A stretch of 64,000 nucleotides of DNA from Chimaeribacter californicus (GCF_002858675.1 NZ_PJZF01000006.1:62001-126000); one strand, 5' to 3'; shown: positions 20,516 through 28,582, numbered from the stretch's first letter. Made by a program: numbers and translations. The notes: generated by a model not told the origin, from the sequence alone.

Positions 20516-21472
20516 CTATTCACCCAGCGCGGCGCGGGTGGGCAGGCCTTCACTGTCACCGACGGCCTGTACTGCCAGGCTGCCGATTTTATTGCCGCGT
20601 CCGACGGCCCGGCGCAGCGGCAGCCCTTCCAGCAGGGCGCTGATCACCCCGACAGCAAAGCCGTCACCGGCGCCCACAGTATCCACTACATTTTCCACAA
20701 GACAGGCCGGAACAGTGGCCTGTTCACCGTCGGCACTTTTGAACCAGGCACCGTCCGCCCCGAGTTTGATCACCACCGCTTTCACCCCGCGGGAGAGGTA
20801 AAAATCGGCGATCTCTTCCGGGGTCTGTTTGCCGGTCAGGATCTGGCCCTCTTTCAGCCCCGGCAATACCCAGTCTGCCTGGAATGCCAGCTCGTTCAGC
20901 GCCTCCACCATTGCCGCTTCGCTGGGCCACAGCACCGGCCGCAGGTTGGGGTCAAAGGAGATAGTTTTGCCCATCCGGCGCATCTCTTTGGCGGCGTGGC
21001 GGGCCAGTGCCAGTGAGCTTTGTGACAACGCCGCCGCCACCCCGCTCAAATGCAGGTGGCGCGCCGCGCCAAAGTAATCCGGGTTAAAGTCCGCCGGGGA
21101 GAGGTGGCTGGCGGCCGAGCCTTTGCGGAAATACTCCACGGTGGGATCGGTGCCATCCAAGCGTTTGTCTTTTAACTGGAAACCGGTCGGGTAGTGTTCA
21201 TCCACCGTGACCTGTCCGCTGTTGATCTTCTCTTTTTCCAGCTGATGCAGGGTATAGCGGCCAAACGAATCATTGCCGACCCGGCTGGCCCAGCCGACTT
21301 TCAGCCCCAGGCGGGCGAGTCCGATGGCGACGTTCAGTTCGGCACCGGCGATGCGCTTGGTGAACTGTTCCGCATCGGCCAGATCGCCGGGGTGGTCAGC
21401 AACAAACATCGCCATCGCTTCACCAAAGGTCACGGCATCCAGCGGGGTAATAGCAGTATTTTCAGTCGTCAT
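20516..21472 (-). CDS. kguK: PfkB-family sugar kinase, 2-ketogluconokinase (KguK-like)
   Basis: A 318-residue ribokinase-family kinase. It has the N-terminal GAELNVAIGLARLG motif (residues 43-56) and the C-terminal PfkB signature DTVGAGDGFA (264-273) with catalytic Asp270. By its place in the kguEKTD order, the likely reaction is ATP-dependent phosphorylation of 2-ketogluconate. 2-Keto-3-deoxygluconate kinases (KdgK) look similar, so the substrate is inferred from context. It follows kguE by 2 bp, so the two are translated together. Confidence 0.85.
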   Translation of the reverse strand: MTTENTAITPLDAVTFGEAMAMFVADHPGDLADAEQFTKRIAGAELNVAIGLARLGLKVGWASRVGNDSFGRYTLHQLEKEKINSGQVTVDEHYPTGFQLKDKRLDGTDPTVEYFRKGSAASHLSPADFNPDYFGAARHLHLSGVAAALSQSSLALARHAAKEMRRMGKTISFDPNLRPVLWPSEAAMVEALNELAFQADWVLPGLKEGQILTGKQTPEEIADFYLSRGVKAVVIKLGADGAWFKSADGEQATVPACLVENVVDTVGAGDGFAVGVISALLEGLPLRRAVGRGNKIGSLAVQAVGDSEGLPTRAALGE

Positions 21473-21474
21473 AA

Positions 21475-22227
21475 TTACTCCGCGCGAAGCAGGTCAACGT
21501 AGTGGCGGGTGACGGCAATCAGGTCGTCACCCTCCAGGGGGAATTCAATGCCGCGTGGGGCATCCATCGGCAGGCGGTTCAGCAACTCGCGCCACTGGCC
21601 GTCGCTGTTGTCCAGCGCTACCGCGTGCCATTTTCCGGCACGCTGGGCCGCGGCTTTGACGTGTACGTAGGTCACGTGATCGGCCAGCGTATCAGCCGCG
21701 CAGTGCGGAGCCTGCCCGACCCAGTGCCAGTTGCCCATGTCGAAGGTCATGCCGAGCGGCAGGCCGGCATCTGATGCGGCACGCAGGAAGGCGCTCATCG
21801 GCAACAGAAGGCCGCAATCCGGTGTCTGGTCATTCTCCACCACCAGCCGCACCGGCTGGGCATCCAGTACCTTTTTCAGCCTCATCAGGTTGGTGCAGGG
21901 GCGGTAGTGGCCCAGGGAGAGTTTCATCACCCGTGCGCCCAGTTGCTGCGCCTCCAGGAAGAAGCCCTCCAGTTGCGGGTGGTAATTGCCGTCTTCACCA
22001 AACAGCGCTTCCGGCACGGAGTACACACACCCCAGCTGGTGCTGGGCGATGTGGTCACCCAACTTCGGCAAGTGGGCCAGTGACGGGTCATCAAACAGTT
22101 CGCGGCGGATCTCCACGCTGTCCGCCCCGGCTTTCGCAATCACCGGCAACAGCGCCGCCTGGCCGCCCAGCGCACGCACGCGGTCGCTGCCGTAAGCGGC
22201 GGTTACTACAACAATTTCTCTGGTCAT
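21475..22227 (-). CDS. kguE: TIM-barrel epimerase/isomerase-like protein (KguE-like)
   Basis: A 250-residue protein of the xylose isomerase-like TIM-barrel (AP endonuclease family 2) fold. It shows SVEIRRELF, LVVENDQ, and the metal-site segment TFDMGNWHWVG followed by YVHVKA. KguE has no firmly assigned reaction; it is the first gene of the kgu operon in Pseudomonas and here. The start at 22227 follows GAGG by 8 bases; an ATG at 22260 would add 11 residues. A strong palindromic operator lies about 95 bp upstream. Confidence 0.82.
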   Translation of the reverse strand: MTREIVVVTAAYGSDRVRALGGQAALLPVIAKAGADSVEIRRELFDDPSLAHLPKLGDHIAQHQLGCVYSVPEALFGEDGNYHPQLEGFFLEAQQLGARVMKLSLGHYRPCTNLMRLKKVLDAQPVRLVVENDQTPDCGLLLPMSAFLRAASDAGLPLGMTFDMGNWHWVGQAPHCAADTLADHVTYVHVKAAAQRAGKWHAVALDNSDGQWRELLNRLPMDAPRGIEFPLEGDDLIAVTRHYVDLLRAE

Positions 22228-22271
22228 CTCTGTTCCTCGTTGGCGGAATTCCCGCCGCACTCAACCCTAAT

Positions 22272-22286
22272 GAACGGTTAACGTTC
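22272..22286. promoter_or_regulatory. Imperfect palindrome upstream of kguE
   Basis: GAACGGTTAACGTTC has matching outer arms (GAACG/CGTTC) around an AT-rich centre, 45 bp before the kguE start. It may be a second site for a LacI-type regulator or overlap the promoter; the role is tentative. Confidence 0.4.
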
Positions 22287-22320
22287 AAAAACTGGCCGTT
22301 GATGTTAATAATACGTTAGA

Positions 22321-22334
22321 TGGAACCGGTTCCA
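22321..22334. promoter_or_regulatory. LacI-type operator (PtxS-like) upstream of kguE
   Basis: TGGAACCGGTTCCA is a perfect 14-bp palindrome with the central CG typical of LacI-family operators. It differs from the Pseudomonas PtxS palindrome (TGAAACCGGTTTCA) at one symmetrical position. It lies 94 bp before kguE, and a PtxS-like gene lies nearby, so it is likely the site of 2-ketogluconate-relieved repression. Confidence 0.75.
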
Positions 22335-22386
22335 CTGAAAAGCAGTGAAACGCTGATTTACGATCGCCGTCACAGAGTTCGTTGAA

Positions 22387-22641
22387 TCAGAATAAGGACT
22401 TTGCAGGCTTTTTCGGTTGGCGCAACGCCTGTATCCCCTGATAGCGGCTGGGCCAGATTTCAGCCGGGTGAACGCCCAATGCACCGGCAATCAGCCATTC
22501 GCCTTTCGGCCACGGGCGCGCCAGCGCATTGGCCAGGGTAGAAGAGGCCAGCCCGGCCTGGCGTGAAAGCGCTGAGAGGTTGGTGCCGCGTTTTTTTAAC
22601 GCAGCGATGATATCGGCGGGATGCCAATCCTGATGTTCCAT
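22387..22641 (-). CDS. Ner/Nlp (SfsB)-family small HTH regulator
   Basis: An 84-residue protein with the Ner-like winged helix layout: DWHPADIIAALKKRGTNLSALSRQAGL then STLANALARPWPKGEWLIAGALG and a basic tail. Relatives are phage Mu Ner and E. coli Nlp/SfsB, which act on sugar-use and maltose genes. It is 103 bp from a divergent XRE gene and its stop is about 160 bp upstream of kguE. Its target here is unknown; it could affect the neighbouring kgu operon or its own promoter. Confidence 0.85.
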   Translation of the reverse strand: MEHQDWHPADIIAALKKRGTNLSALSRQAGLASSTLANALARPWPKGEWLIAGALGVHPAEIWPSRYQGIQALRQPKKPAKSLF

Positions 22642-22674
22642 TTACCTTTCCCTGTGCCATGGTCGACCGGAAAA

Positions 22675-22728
22675 TTATCCCATTTTGGTATAAATACATA
22701 AATGGCCGATATTCGATTTTGGGATAAA
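22675..22728. promoter_or_regulatory. Repeat operators between divergent HTH genes
   Basis: ATTTTGGTATAAA (22682-22694) recurs as ATTTTGGGATAAA (22716-22728), a 13-bp direct repeat with one mismatch. TTATCCCA (22675-22682) and TGGGATAA (22720-22727) form an inverted pair. These sit in the 103-bp gap between the two regulator genes and likely bind one or both of them. Confidence 0.6.
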
Positions 22729-22744
22729 GATCGGGGCGTCAGGC

Positions 22745-22990
22745 ATGTCATCTATTTACGCGGAAGAATATCAACAGCTTATCAGCCTGTTACGGGCAGC
22801 CAGGCGAGAGAAAGGGCTGACGCAGCAGCAACTGGCGTCTGCGTTGAGCCGCCCGCAATCTTTTATTGCGAAAGTAGAAAATGGCGAAAGGCGATTAGAC
22901 GTGATTGAGTTTGCGCATCTCGCCCGATTGCTTTCGCTTAACCCGGCTGACGTGCTGGGCGCGGTGATGCGTCATATACCGCAGCCATAA
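22745..22990 (+). CDS. XRE-family HTH transcriptional regulator
   Basis: An 81-residue protein made almost entirely of a Cro/C1-type helix-turn-helix: LLRAARREKGLTQQQLA, then SRPQSFIAKVENGERRLDVIEF with the recognition helix, and LARLLSLNPADVL. It is a stand-alone DNA-binding domain of the type found in small chromosomal regulators. It is divergent from the Nlp-like gene and convergent with ptxS, whose stop is 4 bp away. No ligand domain; target not known. Confidence 0.85.
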   Translation: MSSIYAEEYQQLISLLRAARREKGLTQQQLASALSRPQSFIAKVENGERRLDVIEFAHLARLLSLNPADVLGAVMRHIPQP

Positions 22991-22993
22991 AAC

Positions 22994-24019
22994 TCACAGC
23001 GACGTCGATCCCCGGACGATCAGTTCGCCGGAAAAAGCCTGTTCGCAGGGGGCGTCCTGGCAGCCCTGGATGCGCTTCACCACCTGCTCCAGCGCGGCAT
23101 AGCCCATCTCATAGGTGGGCTGCTTAAAGGTAGTGATGCCGACGCCCGCCAGTTCCGCCCATTCCAGCTCATCAAAGCCCAGCAGGCCGATGTCACTGCC
23201 CCAGCGGATGCCGAGGCGGCGCATGGCACGGGCAATATGTAACGTCAGAGCGCCATTGGCGGAGAGCACCGCTTTGCGGCGGCCGCGGTTGCTGCGGCTG
23301 AATTCGCTGAGCACGGCATCGAGTTGTGTGCTGTCATTCAGCAGCACTTCAGCGCTTCTGGCCTGTAAATCGGGGTGCGCCTGCATGGTGGCGCGGTAAG
23401 CGTCCAGCCGCTCCAGCCGGGTATTCACGGTGCCTACCGGCTCGCTTAAGAACAGAATCGCCTCGAAGCCCTGATCGATCAGGTGGTGGGTGGCGAGCGT
23501 TGCCGCCTCGCGGTTGTTCAGCCCCACCACATCACAGGTGAAATCAGGAATTTTGCGGTCAATCAGCACCATCGGCAGCAGTGATTGTTGCAGCATCGAC
23601 AGCGCCTCTTCCCGCATTCCCACCGCGTTCACCACAATCCCCTCGACCTGATAGCTGCTCAGCAATTGCAGATAGTGCTGCTCCTGATTGATCTCATTGT
23701 TGGTGTTACACACCAGCAGGGTAAAGCCCTGGCGGCGGCAAGCGGCTTCGACGCCGCGCATCACGTCAACAGAGTAGGGGTTGGTAATGTCGGCGATGAT
23801 AAGGCCAATAAGCCGGGTCTGGCCGCCTTTCAGGCTGCGCGCCATCTGGCTTGGCCGGTAGTTGAGCGACTGGATCGCCGTCTCAATGCGCTGTTTCAAA
23901 TCATCGGAGAGCAAATTTTGTTCGCCGTTAAGATAACGCGATACGCTGGTCTTACCGGTATTTGCTGCTCTGGCGACATCGCTGATGGTCGCGCGCGCCG
24001 CACCCTTACTTCTGTTCAC
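22994..24019 (-). CDS. ptxS: LacI-family regulator, PtxS-like
   Basis: A 341-residue LacI/GalR repressor. The N-terminal HTH (about residues 10-32, TISDVARAANTGKTSVSRYL) and hinge helix (YRPSQMARSLKGG) are followed by the periplasmic-binding-protein-like effector domain (about 65-335; LIGLIIADITNPYSV). In Pseudomonas, PtxS represses the kgu genes and releases with 2-ketogluconate. Closeness to kguEKTD and the CCGG palindrome before kguE support the same role here. The symbol is assigned by context and family. Confidence 0.82.
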   Translation of the reverse strand: MNRSKGAARATISDVARAANTGKTSVSRYLNGEQNLLSDDLKQRIETAIQSLNYRPSQMARSLKGGQTRLIGLIIADITNPYSVDVMRGVEAACRRQGFTLLVCNTNNEINQEQHYLQLLSSYQVEGIVVNAVGMREEALSMLQQSLLPMVLIDRKIPDFTCDVVGLNNREAATLATHHLIDQGFEAILFLSEPVGTVNTRLERLDAYRATMQAHPDLQARSAEVLLNDSTQLDAVLSEFSRSNRGRRKAVLSANGALTLHIARAMRRLGIRWGSDIGLLGFDELEWAELAGVGITTFKQPTYEMGYAALEQVVKRIQGCQDAPCEQAFSGELIVRGSTSL

Positions 24020-24125
24020 TGCATATCCTCCAGGCTAACTGACACCGGAGACTACCATACTGCAGCGGTGGACGAATATACGGCGGTGGTTTTTGGCAGA
24101 GATGAGGCGGCAGGAGAAGGGGAAT

Positions 24126-24145
24126 CCCCGCCCTTCAGGGCGGGG
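24126..24145 (-). terminator. Hairpin after yiaD
   Basis: CCCCGCCC (24126-24133) pairs with GGGCGGGG (24138-24145). It lies 25 bp beyond the yiaD stop on the minus strand; the T-tract is poor, so termination is likely but not certain. Confidence 0.55.
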
Positions 24146-24169
24146 AGCAGTCAGTCAAGGAAAGGGCAG

Positions 24170-24832
24170 TTACTGCAGCGGGCTGAGGGTGATCTCAACG
24201 CGGCGGTTTTGTGCCTTGCCTTCAGCGGTGCTGTTGGAGGCAATCGGGTTATCCGGGCCGGCACCGCTGGTGCGGATGCGCGCCGCAGAGACGCCCTGGG
24301 TGATCAGTGCGCTGGCTACGCTGTCTGCACGCTGCTGGGAGAGCGTCATGTTGTGCGCACGCGCGCCGCTGCTGTCGGTATAGCCGATCACATTCACGGC
24401 GGTTTTCTCATACTCTTTCAGCACCATCGCCACGCCGGAGAGGGTATTGGCACCGGCCGGTTTCAGGTTGCTGGCGTCGGTGTCAAAGGTGACGTTATTC
24501 GGCATGTTCAGCACGATGTTGTCGCCTTCGCGGGTCACGCTGACGCCGGTACCCTGCATTTTCTGGCGCAGTTTGGTTTCCTGCACGTCCATATAGTAGC
24601 CTGCGCCGCCGCCCAGGGCTGCGCCCGCCGCTGCGCCAATCAGCGCGCCTTTGCCGCGGTCTTTTTTAGAGGAGGAGAGCACCCCGACGCCTGCGCCCAG
24701 TGCGGCCCCCAGCCCGGCACCGATGCCGGCTTTCCCGGCTTCACGTTCGCCGGTGTAAGGGTTGGTGGTACAGCCCGCCAGGGCCAGTGACAGGCTTAAT
24801 GCGCCGGCCACAAACAGAATACGTTTTTTCAT
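24170..24832 (-). CDS. yiaD: OmpA-family lipoprotein YiaD
   Basis: A 220-residue outer-membrane lipoprotein. The start MKKRILFVAGALSLSLALAGC at 24832 gives a lipobox LAGC (Cys21). A glycine-rich segment with glycine-zipper repeats (about 38-80) precedes the OmpA C-terminal peptidoglycan-binding domain (about 110-215) with FDTDASNLKPAG, VIGYTDSSGARAHN and NRRVEI. Length equals E. coli YiaD (219). An upstream in-frame ATG at 24943 is rejected because it would bury the signal peptide. In E. coli, bisC lies between yiaD and yiaC; it is missing here. Confidence 0.95.
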   Translation of the reverse strand: MKKRILFVAGALSLSLALAGCTTNPYTGEREAGKAGIGAGLGAALGAGVGVLSSSKKDRGKGALIGAAAGAALGGGAGYYMDVQETKLRQKMQGTGVSVTREGDNIVLNMPNNVTFDTDASNLKPAGANTLSGVAMVLKEYEKTAVNVIGYTDSSGARAHNMTLSQQRADSVASALITQGVSAARIRTSGAGPDNPIASNSTAEGKAQNRRVEITLSPLQ

Positions 24833-24997
24833 ACTTAATCCTTTGTAACAAGTCAGTACGGTGAAGAGCGCCTTCACCCAATTAGTCATGCGCAGGTCGT
24901 TATCTTTTGAGCCACCGTGCAAAAAAGCACGGCAGAGAGGCATTATGACGGGGAAAACTCAGAAAAGTGCTAGAGATAATTCTCAAAATGTTACGCG

Positions 24998-25432
24998 TCA
25001 GGCACGCGCTTTCCAGGCCATGATCAGCGTCATCGCATGGGTATCGCGGTGGCGCAGTTTCCGCTGCGGCACAAACCCCCATCGGCGGTAAAACGCCACC
25101 GCCCGGTGGTTACGCATATAGACTTCCAGGCTGAGCAGCGGAAAGCGCTGCTGCACCCAGGCCATCAGGCCGTCTGCCACGCCGGTGCCGAAACGCGCAG
25201 GTGCCACGAACAGCGCGCCGACAAAGCGGCCATCCATCACGCTGATAAACCCGGCCAGCTCGCCGTCGCGCTCATCCACCCAGGTGTCGGCCCGCGGCAG
25301 GTAAGCCTCGCGCACCAGCGGCGCGCTTTCATGCCAGTAGCGCGCCTCAATAAACGGGTGCCCGGCCGTAGTACTCGCCAGCCACAGCGCCATCAGCGGC
25401 TCCATATCGGCGGGCCGGAATGCTCGGATCAT
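24998..25432 (-). CDS. yiaC: GNAT-family N-acetyltransferase YiaC
   Basis: A 144-residue acetyltransferase like E. coli YiaC (146), reported to acetylate protein lysines. It opens MIRAFRPADMEPLMALWLAST and shows the GNAT core: GFISVMDGRFVGALFVAP, the acetyl-CoA loop region RFGTGVADGLM, and YRRWGFVP. The canonical R/QxxGxG/A loop is less regular (ARFGTGVA). The ATG overlaps the tag stop by 4 bp (ATGA), so the two genes are translationally coupled, in the E. coli order. Confidence 0.92.
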   Translation of the reverse strand: MIRAFRPADMEPLMALWLASTTAGHPFIEARYWHESAPLVREAYLPRADTWVDERDGELAGFISVMDGRFVGALFVAPARFGTGVADGLMAWVQQRFPLLSLEVYMRNHRAVAFYRRWGFVPQRKLRHRDTHAMTLIMAWKARA

Positions 25433-25992
25433 GCGCCTTCCTGCACCGGGCAGCAGAAGCAATCCGCCTGATGATCGTTCACCAGGCCGCACGCCTGCAT
25501 AAAGGCGTAACAGATCGTCGCCCCCACAAAGGTAAAGCCGCGTTTCTTCAGCGCCTTAGACAGCGCTTCTGAGGCCGCAGTTTTTGCCGGGATCTCTGTA
25601 CCCTGTGGGCGGTTCACCTGCTGTTGGTGCGCCACAAATTGCCAGATGAAGTGCGCGAAATCCTCACCTGCGTCGGCCATCGCCAGCCAGGCGCGGGCGT
25701 TGATGATGATCGCCTCCAGCTTGCGGCGGTGGCGGATAAGCCCGGCGTCCTGCATCAGCCTGTCGATATCCTCCGGCGTCATCGCCGCTACCTTGTGCGG
25801 GTCAAAGTGATGGAAACATTCACGGTAGCGGGCGCGCTTTTTCAGCACGGTGATCCAGGAAAGCCCGGCCTGCTGCCCCTCCAGGCAGAGCATCTCAAAC
25901 AGCGCACGGCTCTCCCGCTGCGGCACGCCCCACTCACGATCGTGATAGTCGATATACAGCGGGTCAGCGGTGACCCAGCGACAACGCAACAT
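25429..25992 (-). CDS. tag: DNA-3-methyladenine glycosylase I
   Basis: Tag removes 3-methyladenine from alkylated DNA. The 187-residue product (same as E. coli) has the zinc-site residues Cys4 and His17 (YHDREWG) near the N-terminus and the C-terminal NDHQADCFCC cluster, plus the helix-hairpin-helix core with GLSWITVLKKR. Constitutive in E. coli. Coupled to yiaC. Confidence 0.97.
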   Translation of the reverse strand: MLRCRWVTADPLYIDYHDREWGVPQRESRALFEMLCLEGQQAGLSWITVLKKRARYRECFHHFDPHKVAAMTPEDIDRLMQDAGLIRHRRKLEAIIINARAWLAMADAGEDFAHFIWQFVAHQQQVNRPQGTEIPAKTAASEALSKALKKRGFTFVGATICYAFMQACGLVNDHQADCFCCPVQEGA

Positions 25993-26162
25993 AACGGATT
26001 TCCTCTCCCCTTGGCGGTATACCGCATCATAGCGCGGGGGCAGCGGCCCATCACGCAGGAATACGAGGGGAAATCAGCCGGTAAGGTGGCCATTCCTTGT
26101 CTATGCTTTAACGTTCACACTTTCAGAAATACTTTTATTCACGTTTACTTAGAGGTGGTTCT

Positions 26163-26333
26163 ATGAAAAAGCTTTCCACACTCCTGCTGGTTGTTACGGC
26201 GTTAACGTCACTGGCCGGCTGTTCACATCGCAGCAGCGCGGTTAAAGAAGATGGCCGCCCGCACGCGCCAAGCGGCCAGGCATCACCGGGCGGCACACTG
26301 GGCACCGGCCCTGCGGGCCAGCCCCAGTCTTAA
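26163..26333 (+). CDS. Small lipoprotein, 56 residues
   Basis: AGGTGG precedes the ATG at 26163. The product MKKLSTLLLVVTALTSLAGC... has a short hydrophobic signal and the lipobox LAGC (Cys20), then a 36-residue polar tail rich in Gly, Pro and Ser (HAPSGQASPGG, GTGPAGQ). The mature part is too short to fold and may be a tether or an envelope-stress peptide; function unknown. It is a single-gene unit with its own terminator. Not matched to a named E. coli gene. Confidence 0.85.
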   Translation: MKKLSTLLLVVTALTSLAGCSHRSSAVKEDGRPHAPSGQASPGGTLGTGPAGQPQS

Positions 26334-26341
26334 TGCCCCCA

Positions 26342-26368
26342 ACCCCGGCCGCCGTGCCGGGGTTTTTA
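26342..26368 (+). terminator. Rho-independent terminator after the small lipoprotein
   Basis: CCCCGGC pairs with GCCGGGG and is followed by five T residues, 10 bp past the stop. Confidence 0.9.
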
Positions 26369-26542
26369 CTCCCTGCCTTTCTCAACTGTGCGGCCCCCTG
26401 CATTTTTTCAATCAGATACCTTGACGCACGTCAGAAGCGAACAATAGTTATACTTGCATTGCGCAAAATTAGAGCAATCCTTATTGCGTTAACGTAAACC
26501 GTTCTGTTCCTTGATACAGCCTGATGGCTCTTTGGAGTCTCC

Positions 26543-28540
26543 ATGCCGGATATAAAAAAATCTGACGGCCGCCAAAAAGCGGTCGCACTGGCAGTGGCAA
26601 TGATGTTGTGGGGGGGTAATTCAGCGCAGGCCTATGACGCGGTCTATGTCTTTGGCGACAGTCTGAGTGATTCCGGGAATATTGGCCGCTTTACCTACAA
26701 TGGCGCCAATGCCGCACTCTATGATGAGATCCTGGCGCAGCGCGCCGGGCAGGCGCTCACGCCCTCGCAGACCGGCGGCACCAACTATGCCACCGGCGGG
26801 GCCACTGCCGTGCCGGAAACCGACCCCTATTACAACACCACCGGCGATCAGGTCAGTGAGTATCTGAGCCTGACCGGCGGCCAGGCTGACAGCGACGGCC
26901 TCTATATTCACTGGGTCGGTGGGAATGATCTGGCCGCTGCCGCGTTAAGTATCGACACCGCCGCCGCCGTGGCCGCCGCCAGCGCCACCGCGGCCGCCGG
27001 GCAGGTGCAGGCATTGGTGAATGCCGGGGCAGGCACGGTGATCGTGCCGACGGTGCCGAACATCGGCCTGACGCCGGCGATCATGGAACTGGTGATCACC
27101 GCCGCGCTGCCGGCCAATGCCGACGCCGCCCTGCAGGCGGCCTACAGTGTGCTCAACAGCCAGGGAACGGTAGACGCCGCCGCGCGCCTGGCCTCTATCC
27201 ATCAGGCCCTGACCGCCGCGGTGCAATCCACCGGCGCGCCCGATGCCATAGCGCAGACGCTGGCGCAAACCCTGATTGGTGCCTACGACCAGCTCGCCGC
27301 GGCGGCAGGCACGCTGACAGCCGTCTATAACCAGACGGAAGATGCCGCACTGGCGGCGACCGGCGGCAATATTGTGCGTGTGGACGTAGATGGCCTGCTG
27401 AATGAAGTGATTGCCGATCCGGCTATTTATGGCCTGACCAACACCGCCGGCATGGCCTGCCCGCCGGGCCTTTCTGCGGCACTGTGTAATGCCTCCACGC
27501 CCGGCTTCAGCAGTGCCCAGGCGTTTCTGTTTGCCGATCACCTGCACCCCAGCCCGCAGACCCATGCGTTAATCGCCGACTATATCCAATCGGTGCTGGA
27601 TGGCCCGGCGCAGGCGGTGGCCCTGAACCAGGCCACGCTGGCGCTGGGGCGCAATGCGCAGGGGATTCTCGACAGCCGCTACCAGCAATTGCGCACCAAC
27701 CCCAACCCGCAGGGCAGCCTCGGCCTGTTCGGCGGCTATATGGGGCAGCATATGGAATACAGCGCCAATACCGCGGCGGGGGACGGCAACGCCACCTCGC
27801 ATAACATCAGCATCGGCATGGATTACCAGCTCACCGACAACTGGCTGGTGGGTGCAATGCTGGCCGGGGCGGACGATCGCCAGCGCCCCTCCAGCCGCTA
27901 TAACTACAAGGCACGCGGCTGGCTGCTCTCCGCCTACAGTTCGGTAAACGTGCTGGACAATGGCTGGCTGAACGCCGATGTCCACTGGGCAACGGTGAAT
28001 TTTGACGACATCAACCGCAGTATGCGGCTGGGCGAGGCCACCCGCCGGGAAGAGGGCGACACCGACGGCAAACAGGTGGGCGCACGGCTGACGGCAGGCT
28101 GGGATTTCCCGGTTGCAAGCTGGCTGACCACCGGCCCGATGGCGCAATTCGCCTGGGATTACAGCAACGTGGACGGGTACAGTGAGAAAAGCAGCCGCAG
28201 CACCGCGATGCGTTTTGACGACCAGACCTACCATTCGCAGATTGGCGCACTGGGCTGGCGGCTGGATGGCCGCTTTACCCGGGTTAACCCCTACGCGGAG
28301 CTGAGTTATCAGCACCAGTTCGGTGACGATGTCTACCGCGCCGGCGGCGGGATTAAATCGACCCAGACCCACTTCTCGCGTACCAGCGCCACGCAGGACA
28401 CCAACTGGGTGGACGTCACTGTCGGCGCTAACCTGCCGCTGACCGACAACGTCGCGGCCTTTGCGGCCGTCTCCCAGACCGGCGGCCTCAGTAGCGGCGA
28501 GCAGTTTATGTATAACCTCGGCGTCAGCGCCCGGTTTTAA
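26543..28540 (+). CDS. estA: GDSL autotransporter esterase/lipase (EstA-like)
   Basis: A 665-residue type Va autotransporter anchored in the outer membrane with an esterase passenger. The signal peptide ends at AQA30. The GDSL passenger (about 31-350) has block I FGDSLSDSGN with nucleophile Ser40, block III GGND with Asn128, and block V DHLHPS with catalytic Asp332 and His335. The beta-barrel (about 385-665) is rich in alternating aromatic strands and ends with Phe, the usual BAM signal. Relatives are Pseudomonas EstA and Serratia EstA. Residues 130-270 are unusually alanine-rich. Stands alone with its own terminator. Confidence 0.93.
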   Translation: MPDIKKSDGRQKAVALAVAMMLWGGNSAQAYDAVYVFGDSLSDSGNIGRFTYNGANAALYDEILAQRAGQALTPSQTGGTNYATGGATAVPETDPYYNTTGDQVSEYLSLTGGQADSDGLYIHWVGGNDLAAAALSIDTAAAVAAASATAAAGQVQALVNAGAGTVIVPTVPNIGLTPAIMELVITAALPANADAALQAAYSVLNSQGTVDAAARLASIHQALTAAVQSTGAPDAIAQTLAQTLIGAYDQLAAAAGTLTAVYNQTEDAALAATGGNIVRVDVDGLLNEVIADPAIYGLTNTAGMACPPGLSAALCNASTPGFSSAQAFLFADHLHPSPQTHALIADYIQSVLDGPAQAVALNQATLALGRNAQGILDSRYQQLRTNPNPQGSLGLFGGYMGQHMEYSANTAAGDGNATSHNISIGMDYQLTDNWLVGAMLAGADDRQRPSSRYNYKARGWLLSAYSSVNVLDNGWLNADVHWATVNFDDINRSMRLGEATRREEGDTDGKQVGARLTAGWDFPVASWLTTGPMAQFAWDYSNVDGYSEKSSRSTAMRFDDQTYHSQIGALGWRLDGRFTRVNPYAELSYQHQFGDDVYRAGGGIKSTQTHFSRTSATQDTNWVDVTVGANLPLTDNVAAFAAVSQTGGLSSGEQFMYNLGVSARF

Positions 28541-28552
28541 GGGAAGTAATAA

Positions 28553-28582
28553 AATAAGCAGGCCGCCTGAGGGCGGCCTTAT
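28553..28582. terminator. Bidirectional terminator between estA and hcp
   Basis: GGCCGCC and GGCGGCC form the stem, flanked by AAATAAG and CTTATTT. It lies between two convergent genes and can serve both. Confidence 0.85.
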
